DNA from: Nitrosospira sp. Nsp2
GTDB lineage: Bacteria > Pseudomonadota > Gammaproteobacteria > Burkholderiales > Nitrosomonadaceae
Assembly: GCF_003050965.1 (NCBI RefSeq)
Contig: NZ_QAOU01000003.1
Coordinates: forward strand, 62,001-126,000
Length of the DNA: 64,000 nucleotides
Direction of reading: 5' to 3'
A program made the position numbers and the translations under genes. Position 1 is the stretch's first letter. Every line of letters begins with the position of its first letter. Below the pieces are notes generated by a model, which worked only from the letters and a program-made list of their open reading frames with translations, made no database searches and was not told the origin of the DNA. Of the stretch, positions 8,121 to 16,519 are shown piece by piece.

Positions 8121-9125
8121 TTATTGGGTGACATTAAAGTCGCCCCTCATGCCCATCAAACGATTTGAGAAATTTTTGTCGAGGTAATCTGTTGAATGTG
8201 AGGACTTGATGGTGAAAACGTGGTTTTCGAGCGGACCGATGTCGGCTCTGTCGATGAGGTTATTGGTTCCGGGATCAACCCATCTGTAACCTTTGAGCCT
8301 GAACTGATGCAGGTCGGTTCCCATCGCAATCAGATGAAACCTCACATTGTCCCCATGTTTTGCGGTCAAGGCAGGGTTGGTCCAGCGGGGCGTTTGCTGC
8401 TTGCTGACGCCATCTATCTCCGTTCCCCAAAAGGCATCATCGCCCAGGAAAAGCACATAATCCTTCTTGATGCTATCGACGGATACGTTCCGGATTCTGC
8501 CTTCGGCGCTTGCAGTAACTGTCCCTGATTCCGGGTTGACAATGAGGGCGCCGAACAGCCCCCGGTGTTCAGAGCCATTGTGCGTCGCGAAGTTGTGGTC
8601 GTGATACGGCCAGGTGCCCGCTGTGCCCGGCGCCACATCCCAAAGATAAGTATAAAAACCGACAGGGTAGGCGCCTTCATCTTCAACCTTGTTGATAACC
8701 TTCAGCGTGCCGTCGCTGAGGATCATGTAATGGACGCCGTGGGGATGGACGCTAACCTGCTGATCGGGCCGCATGGTTAAGCCATTGCGAATAGTGAGGA
8801 CCACCTTGTCCCCTTCGTTGAGAACAATCGTGGGACCTGGAACCGTAGCTTCGGTGCTGTAGCGGGATGTGATATCAGCGCCGTTGACGGTGTGCTGAAC
8901 CATCCGGTAGGCAAGCAATCCATCAGTGATTTCTTCCGCGGTCATTTGAATCCGGTGATCGGCGCTGACGCTTTCCCCAACGGGTAGAAAAAAAGCCGCG
9001 AGAAAGAGGGCTGACGGTATTATCAGGCCAGTGCGAAAGCGTCCGAATTGCGTCGAGATTGAGGTGTACCCGGCGTTATCAGAAGCACAAAACTCCCCGA
9101 TAGCATGGCTTCGTCGAAACTTCAT
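8121..9125 (-). CDS. Secreted two-domain multicopper oxidase-like protein lacking a type 1 site (subunit A)
   Basis: This 334-residue protein has a long N-terminal region and a hydrophobic segment (about 32-50), with likely signal cleavage after VSA (55). It aligns end to end with the first 340 residues of the downstream protein (shared GPT, GLFGA.IV and FWGTEI blocks). Domain 1 carries the full HPH (127-129) and HDH (175-177) motifs. In domain 2, H273 aligns with the T1 histidine of the paralogue, but the T2/T3 histidines are replaced by Arg276 and Lys278. The HCHxxxHxxxxM motif is absent, the corresponding end reading NRLMGMRGDF. Alone it could not form a complete oxidase centre. It is first in a two-gene operon; the start has GGGAG about 13 bases upstream, so the initiation site is only moderately certain. 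Confidence 0.85.
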   Translation of the reverse strand: MKFRRSHAIGEFCASDNAGYTSISTQFGRFRTGLIIPSALFLAAFFLPVGESVSADHRIQMTAEEITDGLLAYRMVQHTVNGADITSRYSTEATVPGPTIVLNEGDKVVLTIRNGLTMRPDQQVSVHPHGVHYMILSDGTLKVINKVEDEGAYPVGFYTYLWDVAPGTAGTWPYHDHNFATHNGSEHRGLFGALIVNPESGTVTASAEGRIRNVSVDSIKKDYVLFLGDDAFWGTEIDGVSKQQTPRWTNPALTAKHGDNVRFHLIAMGTDLHQFRLKGYRWVDPGTNNLIDRADIGPLENHVFTIKSSHSTDYLDKNFSNRLMGMRGDFNVTQ

Positions 9126-9526
9126 TTTTGGAAGGCTCCCTTGGTTGATGAGTTAGTTGACACGAAGCAGAGTCGGACGCGAATTGCCCGGCTTGAGCTG
9201 GTTCGCATTGATTCTTCAGCTGTTCAATCGGACAGTGCAGCGGCGCAACCCATTGCAGTGATCGTGGCTGACCATTTCTGACAGGAGAGTTGAAGTGCCG
9301 AGTGCCGCATTGACATTGAGGAGCCTTAAGTCAGGCTGCCCCGATGGCGCTATCTTTTGGTGGTGATTATGAGTTACTAAGGGAGGAAGGCCACGGGAGG
9401 GTTGTACTTATTTTCTTAAGAGGATGTACTTGTTTTTGGAGTTGTATCAGTACATTTGCCCCGAGACATGGAGGAGCGTAAAGAGGCGGAGAGGGTAGGT
9501 TCGGGTCCCTCCGCGCTTGAGCGGAG
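9126..9526. other. Intergenic region with TGTACTT repeats upstream of the oxidase operon
   Basis: This stretch of 401 bases has no convincing gene. Two direct copies of TGTACTT (9403-9409 and 9425-9431, 22 bases apart) and an inverted AGTACA (9449-9454) lie upstream of the oxidase genes and just after the response-regulator gene. They could be an operator, but this is pattern-based only. No clear terminator was found. Confidence 0.4.
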
Positions 9527-10225
9527 CTATAAGCCGTGGTTGGGGTGCGCCGAGCGCGGCTCGGTGATTCCTACGTCGCGGTGATGAAGTTTGGCAAACA
9601 TGAAAAGGTCAAAGCGGTTCGTGATCTCCAGCTTGCTGAAAATGGATGTCAGATGGTTTCTTAACGTTTGTTCGCTGATGCACAACTTTTGCGCGATTTT
9701 CTTATTGGAAGCGCCCGCTTCGTTTGCAAACGCGGTGACGATGGCACGCTCTTTTCGGGTAAGCGCACCGATTTTTTTGGTGATAGCGGTGGGCTTTTGG
9801 CCAGCACGAATAAAGTTGATAAAGATACGTCCTGTCGTGCTTCTGTCGAGCCAAAGTTCGCCAGCATGAACTTTCTCAATTGCCTTGAGTATGTTGTGCG
9901 TGGGCTCTTCTTTGAAGACTACGCCTCGCGCTCCATTCAGCACAGCTTCGTCGATGGCGGCCTGGTCGTGACACTCTGTGAAGATGATGATGTGAAATTG
10001 TCCTTCCCTGAGCAAATCCGGGATGAGGTTTCCGCTTTTTTCCACTCCAAGACAAAGGTCGAGTAAGAGAATATCCGGTTTTTTTTCCCTTGCCACGTGC
10101 GCGGCCTCAGGCCCGTTGGTCGCTTTGCCCACGACCTCCATGCTCGGCGACTCGGCGTTGATAAGTTTTTCCAGTCCCCACAGAACGATCTGATGACTGT
10201 TAATGAGCAGGACACGGATAGACAT
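9527..10225 (-). CDS. LuxR/NarL-type response regulator
   Basis: This 232-residue protein has an N-terminal receiver domain (MSIRVLLINSHQIVLWGLEKL) with the likely phospho-acceptor Asp in DILLLDLCLG. A C-terminal LuxR helix-turn-helix follows (LTRKERAIVTAFANE, then NKKIAQKLCISEQTLRNHLTS). The start is the ATG at 10225, where the receiver fold begins; a GTG 39 bases upstream (10264) would add MAKKKLTYISTFL. No sensor kinase gene is adjacent, so it is an orphan regulator here. It lies upstream of, and on the same strand as, the multicopper oxidase pair, and behind the divergent type II secretion operon. Its targets are unknown; the oxidase operon is the nearest candidate. Confidence 0.85.
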   Translation of the reverse strand: MSIRVLLINSHQIVLWGLEKLINAESPSMEVVGKATNGPEAAHVAREKKPDILLLDLCLGVEKSGNLIPDLLREGQFHIIIFTECHDQAAIDEAVLNGARGVVFKEEPTHNILKAIEKVHAGELWLDRSTTGRIFINFIRAGQKPTAITKKIGALTRKERAIVTAFANEAGASNKKIAQKLCISEQTLRNHLTSIFSKLEITNRFDLFMFAKLHHRDVGITEPRSAHPNHGL

Positions 10226-10690
10226 GAGGAACGTGGAGATGTAAGTTAATTTTTTTTTTGCCACGATTGGAAGTTAAAAAAAGCATAGTTTAAATTTCTA
10301 CATTACGCAAATAGGGTTATTCGTTTGCGCATGGTTAAAAGTTGGCTTTTTTTCAAGGCGTTACTAGGCGAATGTAACGGCGACGAGTATGGCAGTCCAA
10401 TTGGGATTCATTTCAAGATTTATAAGGATCGGTATGGTTGCGTCGTGCCCGAGGGGGAGATATTTACCGGAAAACGGCAGTCAATGTTTTTTCGCCATGA
10501 ATAATTCAGCGGTTCCCAGCTGGGCTTGACATTTGCTTCGATCCGCGATATTGCTTGCGACATTGTTGGGAAGCTAATATGATTCCCACGGATTCTCGGG
10601 GTCAAGCTCACCCGTTCCGTCATTTTTTGGTAACACCCAAGCTCTACACTCTACGTTTCAGGACGCTTGCGCTCCGTGCTGTGAAAGTCT
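10226..10690. other. Divergent intergenic region between the response regulator and gspG
   Basis: About 465 AT-richer bases separate two divergently transcribed units, so the promoters of both probably lie here. I could not pick a convincing -35/-10 pair or a gene; a 67-codon minus-strand frame at 10420-10623 has no recognisable features. Confidence 0.5.
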
Positions 10691-11149
10691 ATGAATAGAT
10701 TTCAAAATAGTGAAACGAAGTATCGTTGGCCGTTCCCACGCCGCCACTCGACGCAAGGATTTACGTTGCTCGAACTGCTGGTCGTGATGGTCATTATTGG
10801 ATTGCTGGCAGGCTATGTCGCTCCCAAGTATTTTTCTCAGGTGGGCAAGTCTGAGGTAAAAGTTGCGCAAGCGCAGATTGATGCCCTCGAAAAGGCTCTG
10901 GACCAGTACCGCCTGGACACCGGCCACTACCCGACTACGGAACTAGGGTTGACCGCATTAATGACACGTCCGGCGAACGAGCCAAAATGGCAGGGACCAT
11001 ACCTGAAAAAGGCGGCCCCACCGGATCCATGGGGGCGGCCGTATATTTACAAGTATCCGGGTGAACGCGGGGAGTACGATTTACATTCGTTGGGAAAGGA
11101 CGGTCAGCCCGGCGGTGCGGGCGAAGCGGCGGATATCACCAACTGGTAA
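10691..11149 (+). CDS. gspG: Type II secretion major pseudopilin GspG
   Basis: This 152-residue protein carries the type III prepilin signature GFTLLELLVVMVIIGLLAGYV around residues 23-43, with Glu at +5 of the mature protein. The GspG-typical tail follows: TELGLTALMTRP, GPYLKK, DPWGRPYIYKYPG and DLHSLGKDGQ. It would be cleaved at the Gly-Phe bond by a prepilin peptidase (not encoded in the window) and assembled into the pseudopilus. It opens an operon that continues without large gaps to 20450; gspF follows after 6 bases. The basic N-terminal extension before the cleavage site (about 22 residues) is longer than usual. Confidence 0.95.
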   Translation: MNRFQNSETKYRWPFPRRHSTQGFTLLELLVVMVIIGLLAGYVAPKYFSQVGKSEVKVAQAQIDALEKALDQYRLDTGHYPTTELGLTALMTRPANEPKWQGPYLKKAAPPDPWGRPYIYKYPGERGEYDLHSLGKDGQPGGAGEAADITNW

Positions 11150-11155
11150 GTTGCA

Positions 11156-12340
11156 ATGCGCTATCAAGTAAAAGCTGTGCTTGCCGGGCGAGGCACGGTA
11201 TTTCTTGAACTCGACGCCGATAGCGCGGAAGACGCACGTCTTCAGGTGCTGGCGCAAGGCGGGATGGTGCTGAATGTCAGGCGCCGTTTTTCAGGCTGGC
11301 TGCCGAAGCCGAGGCTGCGTTTTCCGCTGGCGCACTTCAGCCAGGAACTGCTTTCGCTGCTGGTAGCTGGACTCAGTCTGGTGGAGAGTATTGAAACACT
11401 GGCGGATAAAGAGCAGGACGCCGGCGTGCGTAAAATTATCGAGGAGCTGCTTGCACGGCTTTACGAGGGTGTTACGTTCTCTCGCGCATTGGAGTTTTTT
11501 CCGCAAGCATTCCCCCCGCTCTACGTCGCGACCGCAAGGGCAAGCGAGCGTACCGGCGACCTGCCTGAGGCGTTAACGCGTTTCATAAATTATCATACAC
11601 AGATGGATCTGGTCCGCAAGAAGCTGATCGGCGCTTCCATTTACCCTGTGCTTCTGTTGTTGATCGGGTTGCTCGTGGGGCTGTTTCTCCTGGTTTTTGT
11701 CGTGCCGAAGTTCAGCGCCATCTACGAGGATGTAGGCTCGGATTTGCCTTGGCTCTCCATGCTGCTTATTGAATGGGGGCATCTTGTGCAGGAACAGGGA
11801 TGGCAGATGGCGGGTGTCGCGGCAGCTGTGCTGGGGCTAACCGTTTATGGCATTACCCGTCCGGCATTCAGGGTGCGGTTGATCCAGCAGTTATGGCGTA
11901 TTCCAGCCATTGGGGAACGCATGCGGGTTTATCAGCTCGCTCGATTTTATAGGACATTAGGCATGCTGTTGCGCGGCGGCATCCCGGTGGTGAAAGCCTT
12001 GGAGATGGTGGACGGCCTGTTGCAACCGCACTTCCGACCAAGAGTGCGCGCCGCTGCCCTTCTGATCCGCGAAGGAAAGACCATCTCAAACGCAATGGAA
12101 GCTGAAGGGCTGACTACGGCGGTCGGCGACCGCATGTTGCGGGTGGGCGAAAGAACCGGTCTCATGGGCGAGATGATGGAGCGCATCGGCAATTTTCACG
12201 ATGAAGAAATCGCGCGCTGGGTAGAGTGGCTCACCAAGCTGATCGAACCGGTGCTGATGGCGGTGATCGGGGGCGTGATCGGGGGGATAATCATTCTTAT
12301 GTATATGCCTATATTTCAGTTGGCGGGAAGTGTCGGTTGA
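11156..12340 (+). CDS. gspF: Type II secretion inner-membrane platform protein GspF
   Basis: This 394-residue polytopic membrane protein has two T2SF repeats, each ending in hydrophobic segments: LIGASIYPVLLLLIGLLVGL near 160-180 and LIEPVLMAVIGGVIGGIIIL near the C-terminus. The motif ALxxFPxxFPPLYxA is typical of GspF/PilC. It forms the platform that couples the GspE ATPase to pseudopilus assembly. The stop codon overlaps a TTG that most likely starts gspE. Confidence 0.93.
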   Translation: MRYQVKAVLAGRGTVFLELDADSAEDARLQVLAQGGMVLNVRRRFSGWLPKPRLRFPLAHFSQELLSLLVAGLSLVESIETLADKEQDAGVRKIIEELLARLYEGVTFSRALEFFPQAFPPLYVATARASERTGDLPEALTRFINYHTQMDLVRKKLIGASIYPVLLLLIGLLVGLFLLVFVVPKFSAIYEDVGSDLPWLSMLLIEWGHLVQEQGWQMAGVAAAVLGLTVYGITRPAFRVRLIQQLWRIPAIGERMRVYQLARFYRTLGMLLRGGIPVVKALEMVDGLLQPHFRPRVRAAALLIREGKTISNAMEAEGLTTAVGDRMLRVGERTGLMGEMMERIGNFHDEEIARWVEWLTKLIEPVLMAVIGGVIGGIIILMYMPIFQLAGSVG

Positions 12341-14043
12341 ACCAGTTGATCGAAGCGGAGGTCCTTCAGACCGCAACAGGGACAGGACGTATTGATGCGC
12401 ATCAGCTTGCTGAGGCGCGCAGGGAGGCTTTTACGCGAGGCGTTCCGGTAATCGGTTTTCTGGAGGAAACATATGGCCTTGAGCCCGATCAACTGATAGC
12501 GGAACTGGGTCGGTTGCTGCGCATGCGTGTGCTGACAATGGAACGCCTGCGCGCATTTACCCCCGCATTCGAAGTGTTGCCTTTTAACGAAGCCGTTGCC
12601 GAGGAATGCGCGTTGTTCCGCAACGGCGAGGAATACATCCTTGCGGTCGCCAATCCGTTTTCGCCGAACTTGAGAGCCTGGGCGGAAGACCGTATCGACG
12701 TTCCAGCGGCATGGCATCTGGTTCATCCGGCGGACTTGGTCGCCTTTTTTGCCCAGCAGGAACAGACCATGCGCGCCATGGATACTTTGCTGCCCGCAGC
12801 GGCAAGCCGAGAAAAACAGGCGGGTGAGGAAGATCTTTCGCTCAAATCGATCAACGAAGGTACGAGCCCGGTGGTGCGTTTGGTACATTCCACCTTATAT
12901 GACGCGCATAAATCACAGGCAAGCGACATACATCTCGAAATGGTACCGGGCGCACTTTCGATCAAATACCGGATCGACGGCGTTCTGACCAGCATCGGAG
13001 TGGTGCAAGGCGCGGATTTGGCGGAACAGGTCATTTCACGCATCAAGGTGATGTCTGATCTGGATATTGCCGAACGGCGAGTGCCTCAGGACGGTCGTTT
13101 CAAGGTTTCCATCCAGGGAAGGGAGATTGACTTTCGCGTATCCATCATGCCCAGTATTTTTGGGGAAGACGCGGTGTTGCGTATTCTTGATCGGCAGGCG
13201 CTGGCCGATCATGTGGAGGGCCTCACGCTGGATCATCTTGGCTTCGAACCGGCCACAATGGCGAGTCTGCGCCGGCTCAGCGCCGAACCCTACGGTATGC
13301 TGCTGGTGACCGGGCCCACCGGCAGCGGGAAAACGACGACGCTTTATGCCGCCATTTCCGAAGTAAACACCGGCCACGATAAAATCATTACCATCGAAGA
13401 TCCAATCGAGTACCAGTTGCCCGGTGTCCTGCAGATACCCGTTAACGAGAAGAAGGGGCTGACCTTTGTGCGCGGTTTGCGCTCGATTCTGCGTCACGAC
13501 CCCGACAAAATAATGGTTGGAGAAATCCGCGATCCGGAGACGGCGCAAATTGCGATCCAGGCGGCATTGACCGGCCATCTGGTGTTTACCACCGTTCACG
13601 CGAATAACGTGTTCGATGTCATCGGGCGTTTCTCGCATATGGGGGTCGACCCCTACAGTTTCGTTTCGGCCCTGAACGGAATCGCCGCGCAGAGATTGGT
13701 CCGCCTGCTCTGCGCGCATTGCGCAGCCGAAGAGCGTCCGGACGAGCAATTGATAGCGGCATCCGGAATTACTCCGGAGCGGGCGGAAACCTTCCGGTTT
13801 CGCGCCGGAAAAGGCTGTGGCCAGTGCCGGGGCAGCGGTTATCGGGGACGAAGCGCGATTGCGGAGATGCTGATCTTGAATGATGAAATCCGCGAACTGA
13901 TCGTGGCGCGTGAACCCATACGGCAAATCAAGGAGGCAGCGAAGCGTAATGGCACTCGTTTCCTTCGGGACGCAGCGCTGGAGATGGTGCAGTCTGGGCA
14001 GACGAGCTTGCAGGAGGCCAATCGTGTCACCATTGTGGCGTGA
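12337..14043 (+). CDS. gspE: Type II secretion ATPase GspE
   Basis: This is a hexameric AAA-type assembly ATPase of about 568 residues. It has a Walker A motif (GPTGSGKTTT), an Asp box/Walker B region (GEIRDPETA), a His box (GHLVFTTVHAN), and a C-terminal zinc site formed by two CxxC pairs (CAHC and CGQC). The N-terminal T2SSE_N-like domain contains LEEARRE-type and GYxLxPDQL-type patterns. I place the start at the TTG at 12337, which overlaps the gspF stop as TTGA and gives MNQLIEAEVLQ. The longer frame from 12226 is antisense-like low-complexity sequence inside gspF. The next gene begins inside its last 20 bases. Confidence 0.94.
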   Translation: MNQLIEAEVLQTATGTGRIDAHQLAEARREAFTRGVPVIGFLEETYGLEPDQLIAELGRLLRMRVLTMERLRAFTPAFEVLPFNEAVAEECALFRNGEEYILAVANPFSPNLRAWAEDRIDVPAAWHLVHPADLVAFFAQQEQTMRAMDTLLPAAASREKQAGEEDLSLKSINEGTSPVVRLVHSTLYDAHKSQASDIHLEMVPGALSIKYRIDGVLTSIGVVQGADLAEQVISRIKVMSDLDIAERRVPQDGRFKVSIQGREIDFRVSIMPSIFGEDAVLRILDRQALADHVEGLTLDHLGFEPATMASLRRLSAEPYGMLLVTGPTGSGKTTTLYAAISEVNTGHDKIITIEDPIEYQLPGVLQIPVNEKKGLTFVRGLRSILRHDPDKIMVGEIRDPETAQIAIQAALTGHLVFTTVHANNVFDVIGRFSHMGVDPYSFVSALNGIAAQRLVRLLCAHCAAEERPDEQLIAASGITPERAETFRFRAGKGCGQCRGSGYRGRSAIAEMLILNDEIRELIVAREPIRQIKEAAKRNGTRFLRDAALEMVQSGQTSLQEANRVTIVA

Positions 14044-14848
14044 CCGGATGCAGGTTTTTCTTGCGCCCGAACGGGTCGATATGGCGCGGCTGCGCAAGGG
14101 TATAAAGCCGAAGCAGGCGGCTCGGGTTGCCGCCACGTGCGAACAGAAGCCGGGGTTGCCCGCGTGGGAGGCTCCGCTTGAGCAATTCGAGCGGATAACC
14201 GAACAGGCCGGCGGAGTGGACATAAGCATCACCATTTCGAACGCCTTCGTTCGCTACGTAGTACTGCCCGCTCAGCCATCGATTGCGACCCCGGCCGAAT
14301 TGCACGCCTATGCCGCGTTTCAGATGCGCGAGGTATTTGGCGACCGGGCCGCGACATGGGTCATCAGCGTAAGTGCGTGGGACCCGTGCAGCGGGGGGGT
14401 ATGTGCTGCGATTGAGCGTAGTTTTCTGGAACGGATGACCGAAGTCTGCTCGCAGCGCAAGGCGAGGCTGAAATATGTCGAACCCTATCTCACGGGCGCT
14501 TTTGATCACTGGTACAAGCGATTCAATAGCAACCGCTCATGGTTCGCATTGTTGGAAACCGGACGGGTTTGTATCGCCTTGCTGGAGAATGGCGCGTGGC
14601 AACGCATAAGTAACCAGCGGATCCTGCACGATGTGGAAGATGAACTGCTCTCGGTGCTTCATCAGGAGGCGATACTGTTCTCCGGAAGCAAGGAAGCGGA
14701 CGAGACGGTCTACCTGTTTGCGCCAGAGCATCAAGAATTCGCCTTGCCGGAGGACTGCGGATGGCGCATTGCTCCGCTGCAGACTGAAAGCATGCCTGCT
14801 CCGCCGCATTATCCAACCATTGCCGAAGTGACGGCCGGGGCAACCTGA
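14024..14848 (+). CDS. PilM/GspL-like cytoplasmic component of the secretion system
   Basis: This 274-residue protein of the secretion operon has weak resemblance to actin-like PilM/GspL N-terminal domains: an opening MQVFLAPERVDMARL and a DISITISNAFVRYVVLP segment. No transmembrane segment is evident, so it is probably cytoplasmic and docks GspE to the membrane proteins that follow. The GTG at 14024 is chosen as start because AGGAGG lies six bases upstream (14012-14017), overlapping the end of gspE; the ATG at 14048 is less well supported. Its stop overlaps the next start as ATGA. The functional assignment is from gene order and low similarity only. Confidence 0.75.
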   Translation: MSPLWRDRMQVFLAPERVDMARLRKGIKPKQAARVAATCEQKPGLPAWEAPLEQFERITEQAGGVDISITISNAFVRYVVLPAQPSIATPAELHAYAAFQMREVFGDRAATWVISVSAWDPCSGGVCAAIERSFLERMTEVCSQRKARLKYVEPYLTGAFDHWYKRFNSNRSWFALLETGRVCIALLENGAWQRISNQRILHDVEDELLSVLHQEAILFSGSKEADETVYLFAPEHQEFALPEDCGWRIAPLQTESMPAPPHYPTIAEVTAGAT

Positions 14849-15396
14849 TGCGCCGCCTTGGACTCAGATTTCCGGACACCGGCGGCGGGGCGGAGCGCGT
14901 GGGCTATATCATTATGTCGCTTGGCCTCATGATGTTGGGCGCTGTGTTGTATGAGTTCAATCTGGCCATGAACGAGGTGGCGTATTGGGATACCCGTATC
15001 GCCAGCGTTGAGCGGCGGGTTCAGCGCACCACGGCGCCCCAGGGCACTTCGTCTTCGTCATCGTCATCGTCGTCGTATGCCGGCCGCGACATGAAGCAGG
15101 AGGTAAAAAAAGCCAATGCGGTAATGAGCGAGCTTGATTTGCCGTGGCAAGCGCTTTTTGATTCGGTCGAATATGCCGCCAACCATGATGTGGCTCTGCT
15201 CTCCTTCCAGCCGGACCCTGCCGGCCGCATGATGCGTATCGGCGCGGAGGCAAAGAACATTGCGGCGATGCTGGATTTCGTCGGCGCGCTGGAACGTGAG
15301 CCGGTGCTTAAGGATGCCCACCTGCTCAAATATGAAATCAAGCGGGACGATCCTCATCGGCCCGTCATTTTTCTGTTGACCGCAATATGGGCCTAA
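14848..15396 (+). CDS. PilN/GspL-C-like membrane protein with poly-serine linker
   Basis: This 182-residue bitopic membrane protein has one N-terminal hydrophobic segment (GYIIMSLGLMMLGAVLYEFN, about 19-38) followed by a heptad-rich stretch. A run of nine serines (about 68-76) encoded by a TCN tract comes next, then a ferredoxin-like periplasmic domain with the ending LLKYEIKRDDPHRPVIF. This matches the layout of PilN or the periplasmic half of GspL. Start and stop overlap both neighbours (ATGA upstream, 10 bases downstream), so translation is coupled. Function is inferred from position between the PilM-like and PilO-like genes. Confidence 0.72.
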   Translation: MRRLGLRFPDTGGGAERVGYIIMSLGLMMLGAVLYEFNLAMNEVAYWDTRIASVERRVQRTTAPQGTSSSSSSSSSYAGRDMKQEVKKANAVMSELDLPWQALFDSVEYAANHDVALLSFQPDPAGRMMRIGAEAKNIAAMLDFVGALEREPVLKDAHLLKYEIKRDDPHRPVIFLLTAIWA

Positions 15397-15974
15397 GTTT
15401 TTTACAAAACGCCTGGCTGCGCATGCGCTGGCAAGCGGAACGGCTGGGTACCCCTGGAAAAATCGGCTTCGCGCTGTTTGTCTTTTCCGCAGCGTTTTTT
15501 TTCGCGGCAGTGTTACCGCGGCGCGCCGAGTCGAGCGCGCTTATGATCAAGGCGGAAACGATGCAGGCGCAATTGAAGGCCGAACCCGCGCGGACAAGCA
15601 CAAGCGGCTCAGGCATCCGGAAGGCGGTACAAGGACATGAAGGGCTGCAGGTATTTTACGAGTTTTTTCCGAGTTTTGATTCCACTCCGTTCTGGATTAA
15701 CGAGGTGGTACAGTCCGCGGCAGAGCACGCCGTAGAGATAAGCGGGACCGAGTACCGTCTGGTGCGGGAGAAGGAGGTGAAGCTCGCGCGCTATGAGATG
15801 CTGGTGCCGGTGCGGGGTAAATATTCCCAGGTGCGTGGTTTTATCGCCGGTGCGTTGCGTGCCGTTCCGCCAATGGCGCTGGTGGATGTTGCGATTAAAC
15901 GTGAAGGGGTGGACTCGGAGTTGCTGGACGCGAATCTCAAATTCAATCTCTATCTGAGCGAAGGCCCGGAATGA
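15387..15974 (+). CDS. PilO/GspM-like membrane protein
   Basis: This 195-residue bitopic protein has a cytoplasmic basic N-terminus, one transmembrane helix (GFALFVFSAAFFFAAVLP, about 27-44), then a short coil and a periplasmic PilO-like domain (FYEFFPSFDSTPFWINEVVQSA). It overlaps the gene before it and shares four bases (ATGA) with the next. With its neighbours it would form the inner-membrane alignment complex linking GspE/GspF to the secretin. The family is assigned by topology and order rather than a decisive motif. Confidence 0.72.
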   Translation: MGLSFLQNAWLRMRWQAERLGTPGKIGFALFVFSAAFFFAAVLPRRAESSALMIKAETMQAQLKAEPARTSTSGSGIRKAVQGHEGLQVFYEFFPSFDSTPFWINEVVQSAAEHAVEISGTEYRLVREKEVKLARYEMLVPVRGKYSQVRGFIAGALRAVPPMALVDVAIKREGVDSELLDANLKFNLYLSEGPE

Positions 15975-16519
15975 CAGGAGCGGGGGCACCAAGCGGGCGG
16001 CGCACATTATGGCTGGGGGTGGCATTGCTAGCCTCGCTTCTTGCCGCCCAATGGGTCAGTGGAGAGGATGGCACTGCGGATCTGGAGCAGGTTAAAGAAG
16101 AAGCAACTCCACGAAAACAGGCTCCTACGGCTGAAATTCGCTCGTCGAGCGAAAACGCGCGGGAAAATGAACTGCTTCGGCTCGATCGATTGGAGCGCAG
16201 GAAATTCAGCACCCAGGCCGGAGACATTTTTCGTGCTCAATCGTGGGCACCCCCTCCCCCTCCCCAATCTGAGGCCGAAAAAAATCAACCGCCTCCACCG
16301 CCGCCGCTTCAATTCAAATATCTCGGCAAGATTATTGAGGGTGAGGAAACCCAAGTATTCCTTGCGCTGGCTGAACGTAATTATATTGTCAAGCCAGGAG
16401 AGAAAATCAATAGCCAGTACCGCCTGGATGAGGTGAACGACCATGCAATCACCGTTACTTATCTTCCGCTCAATGCCAAGCAGATGCTTGCCACTGCACC
16501 GGTCGGAGAGATTCGATGA
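15971..16519 (+). CDS. PilP/GspC-like periplasmic linker protein
   Basis: This 182-residue protein has an N-terminal membrane anchor (LWLGVALLASLLAAQWVSG), an acidic/basic linker, two proline tracts (APPPPPQ and QPPPPPPLQ), and a compact beta domain beginning FKYLGKIIEGEETQVFLAL. The latter resembles the HR domain of GspC and PilP, which binds the secretin N0 domain. It is followed directly by gspD with an ATGA overlap. Role: coupling inner-membrane proteins to the outer-membrane secretin; inferred. Confidence 0.72.
   Translation: MTGAGAPSGRRTLWLGVALLASLLAAQWVSGEDGTADLEQVKEEATPRKQAPTAEIRSSSENARENELLRLDRLERRKFSTQAGDIFRAQSWAPPPPPQSEAEKNQPPPPPPLQFKYLGKIIEGEETQVFLALAERNYIVKPGEKINSQYRLDEVNDHAITVTYLPLNAKQMLATAPVGEIR

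Noticed and set aside
13036-14235. 399-codon minus-strand frame
   Set aside because: It covers gspE antisense; gspE is certain from its Walker, His-box and zinc motifs.
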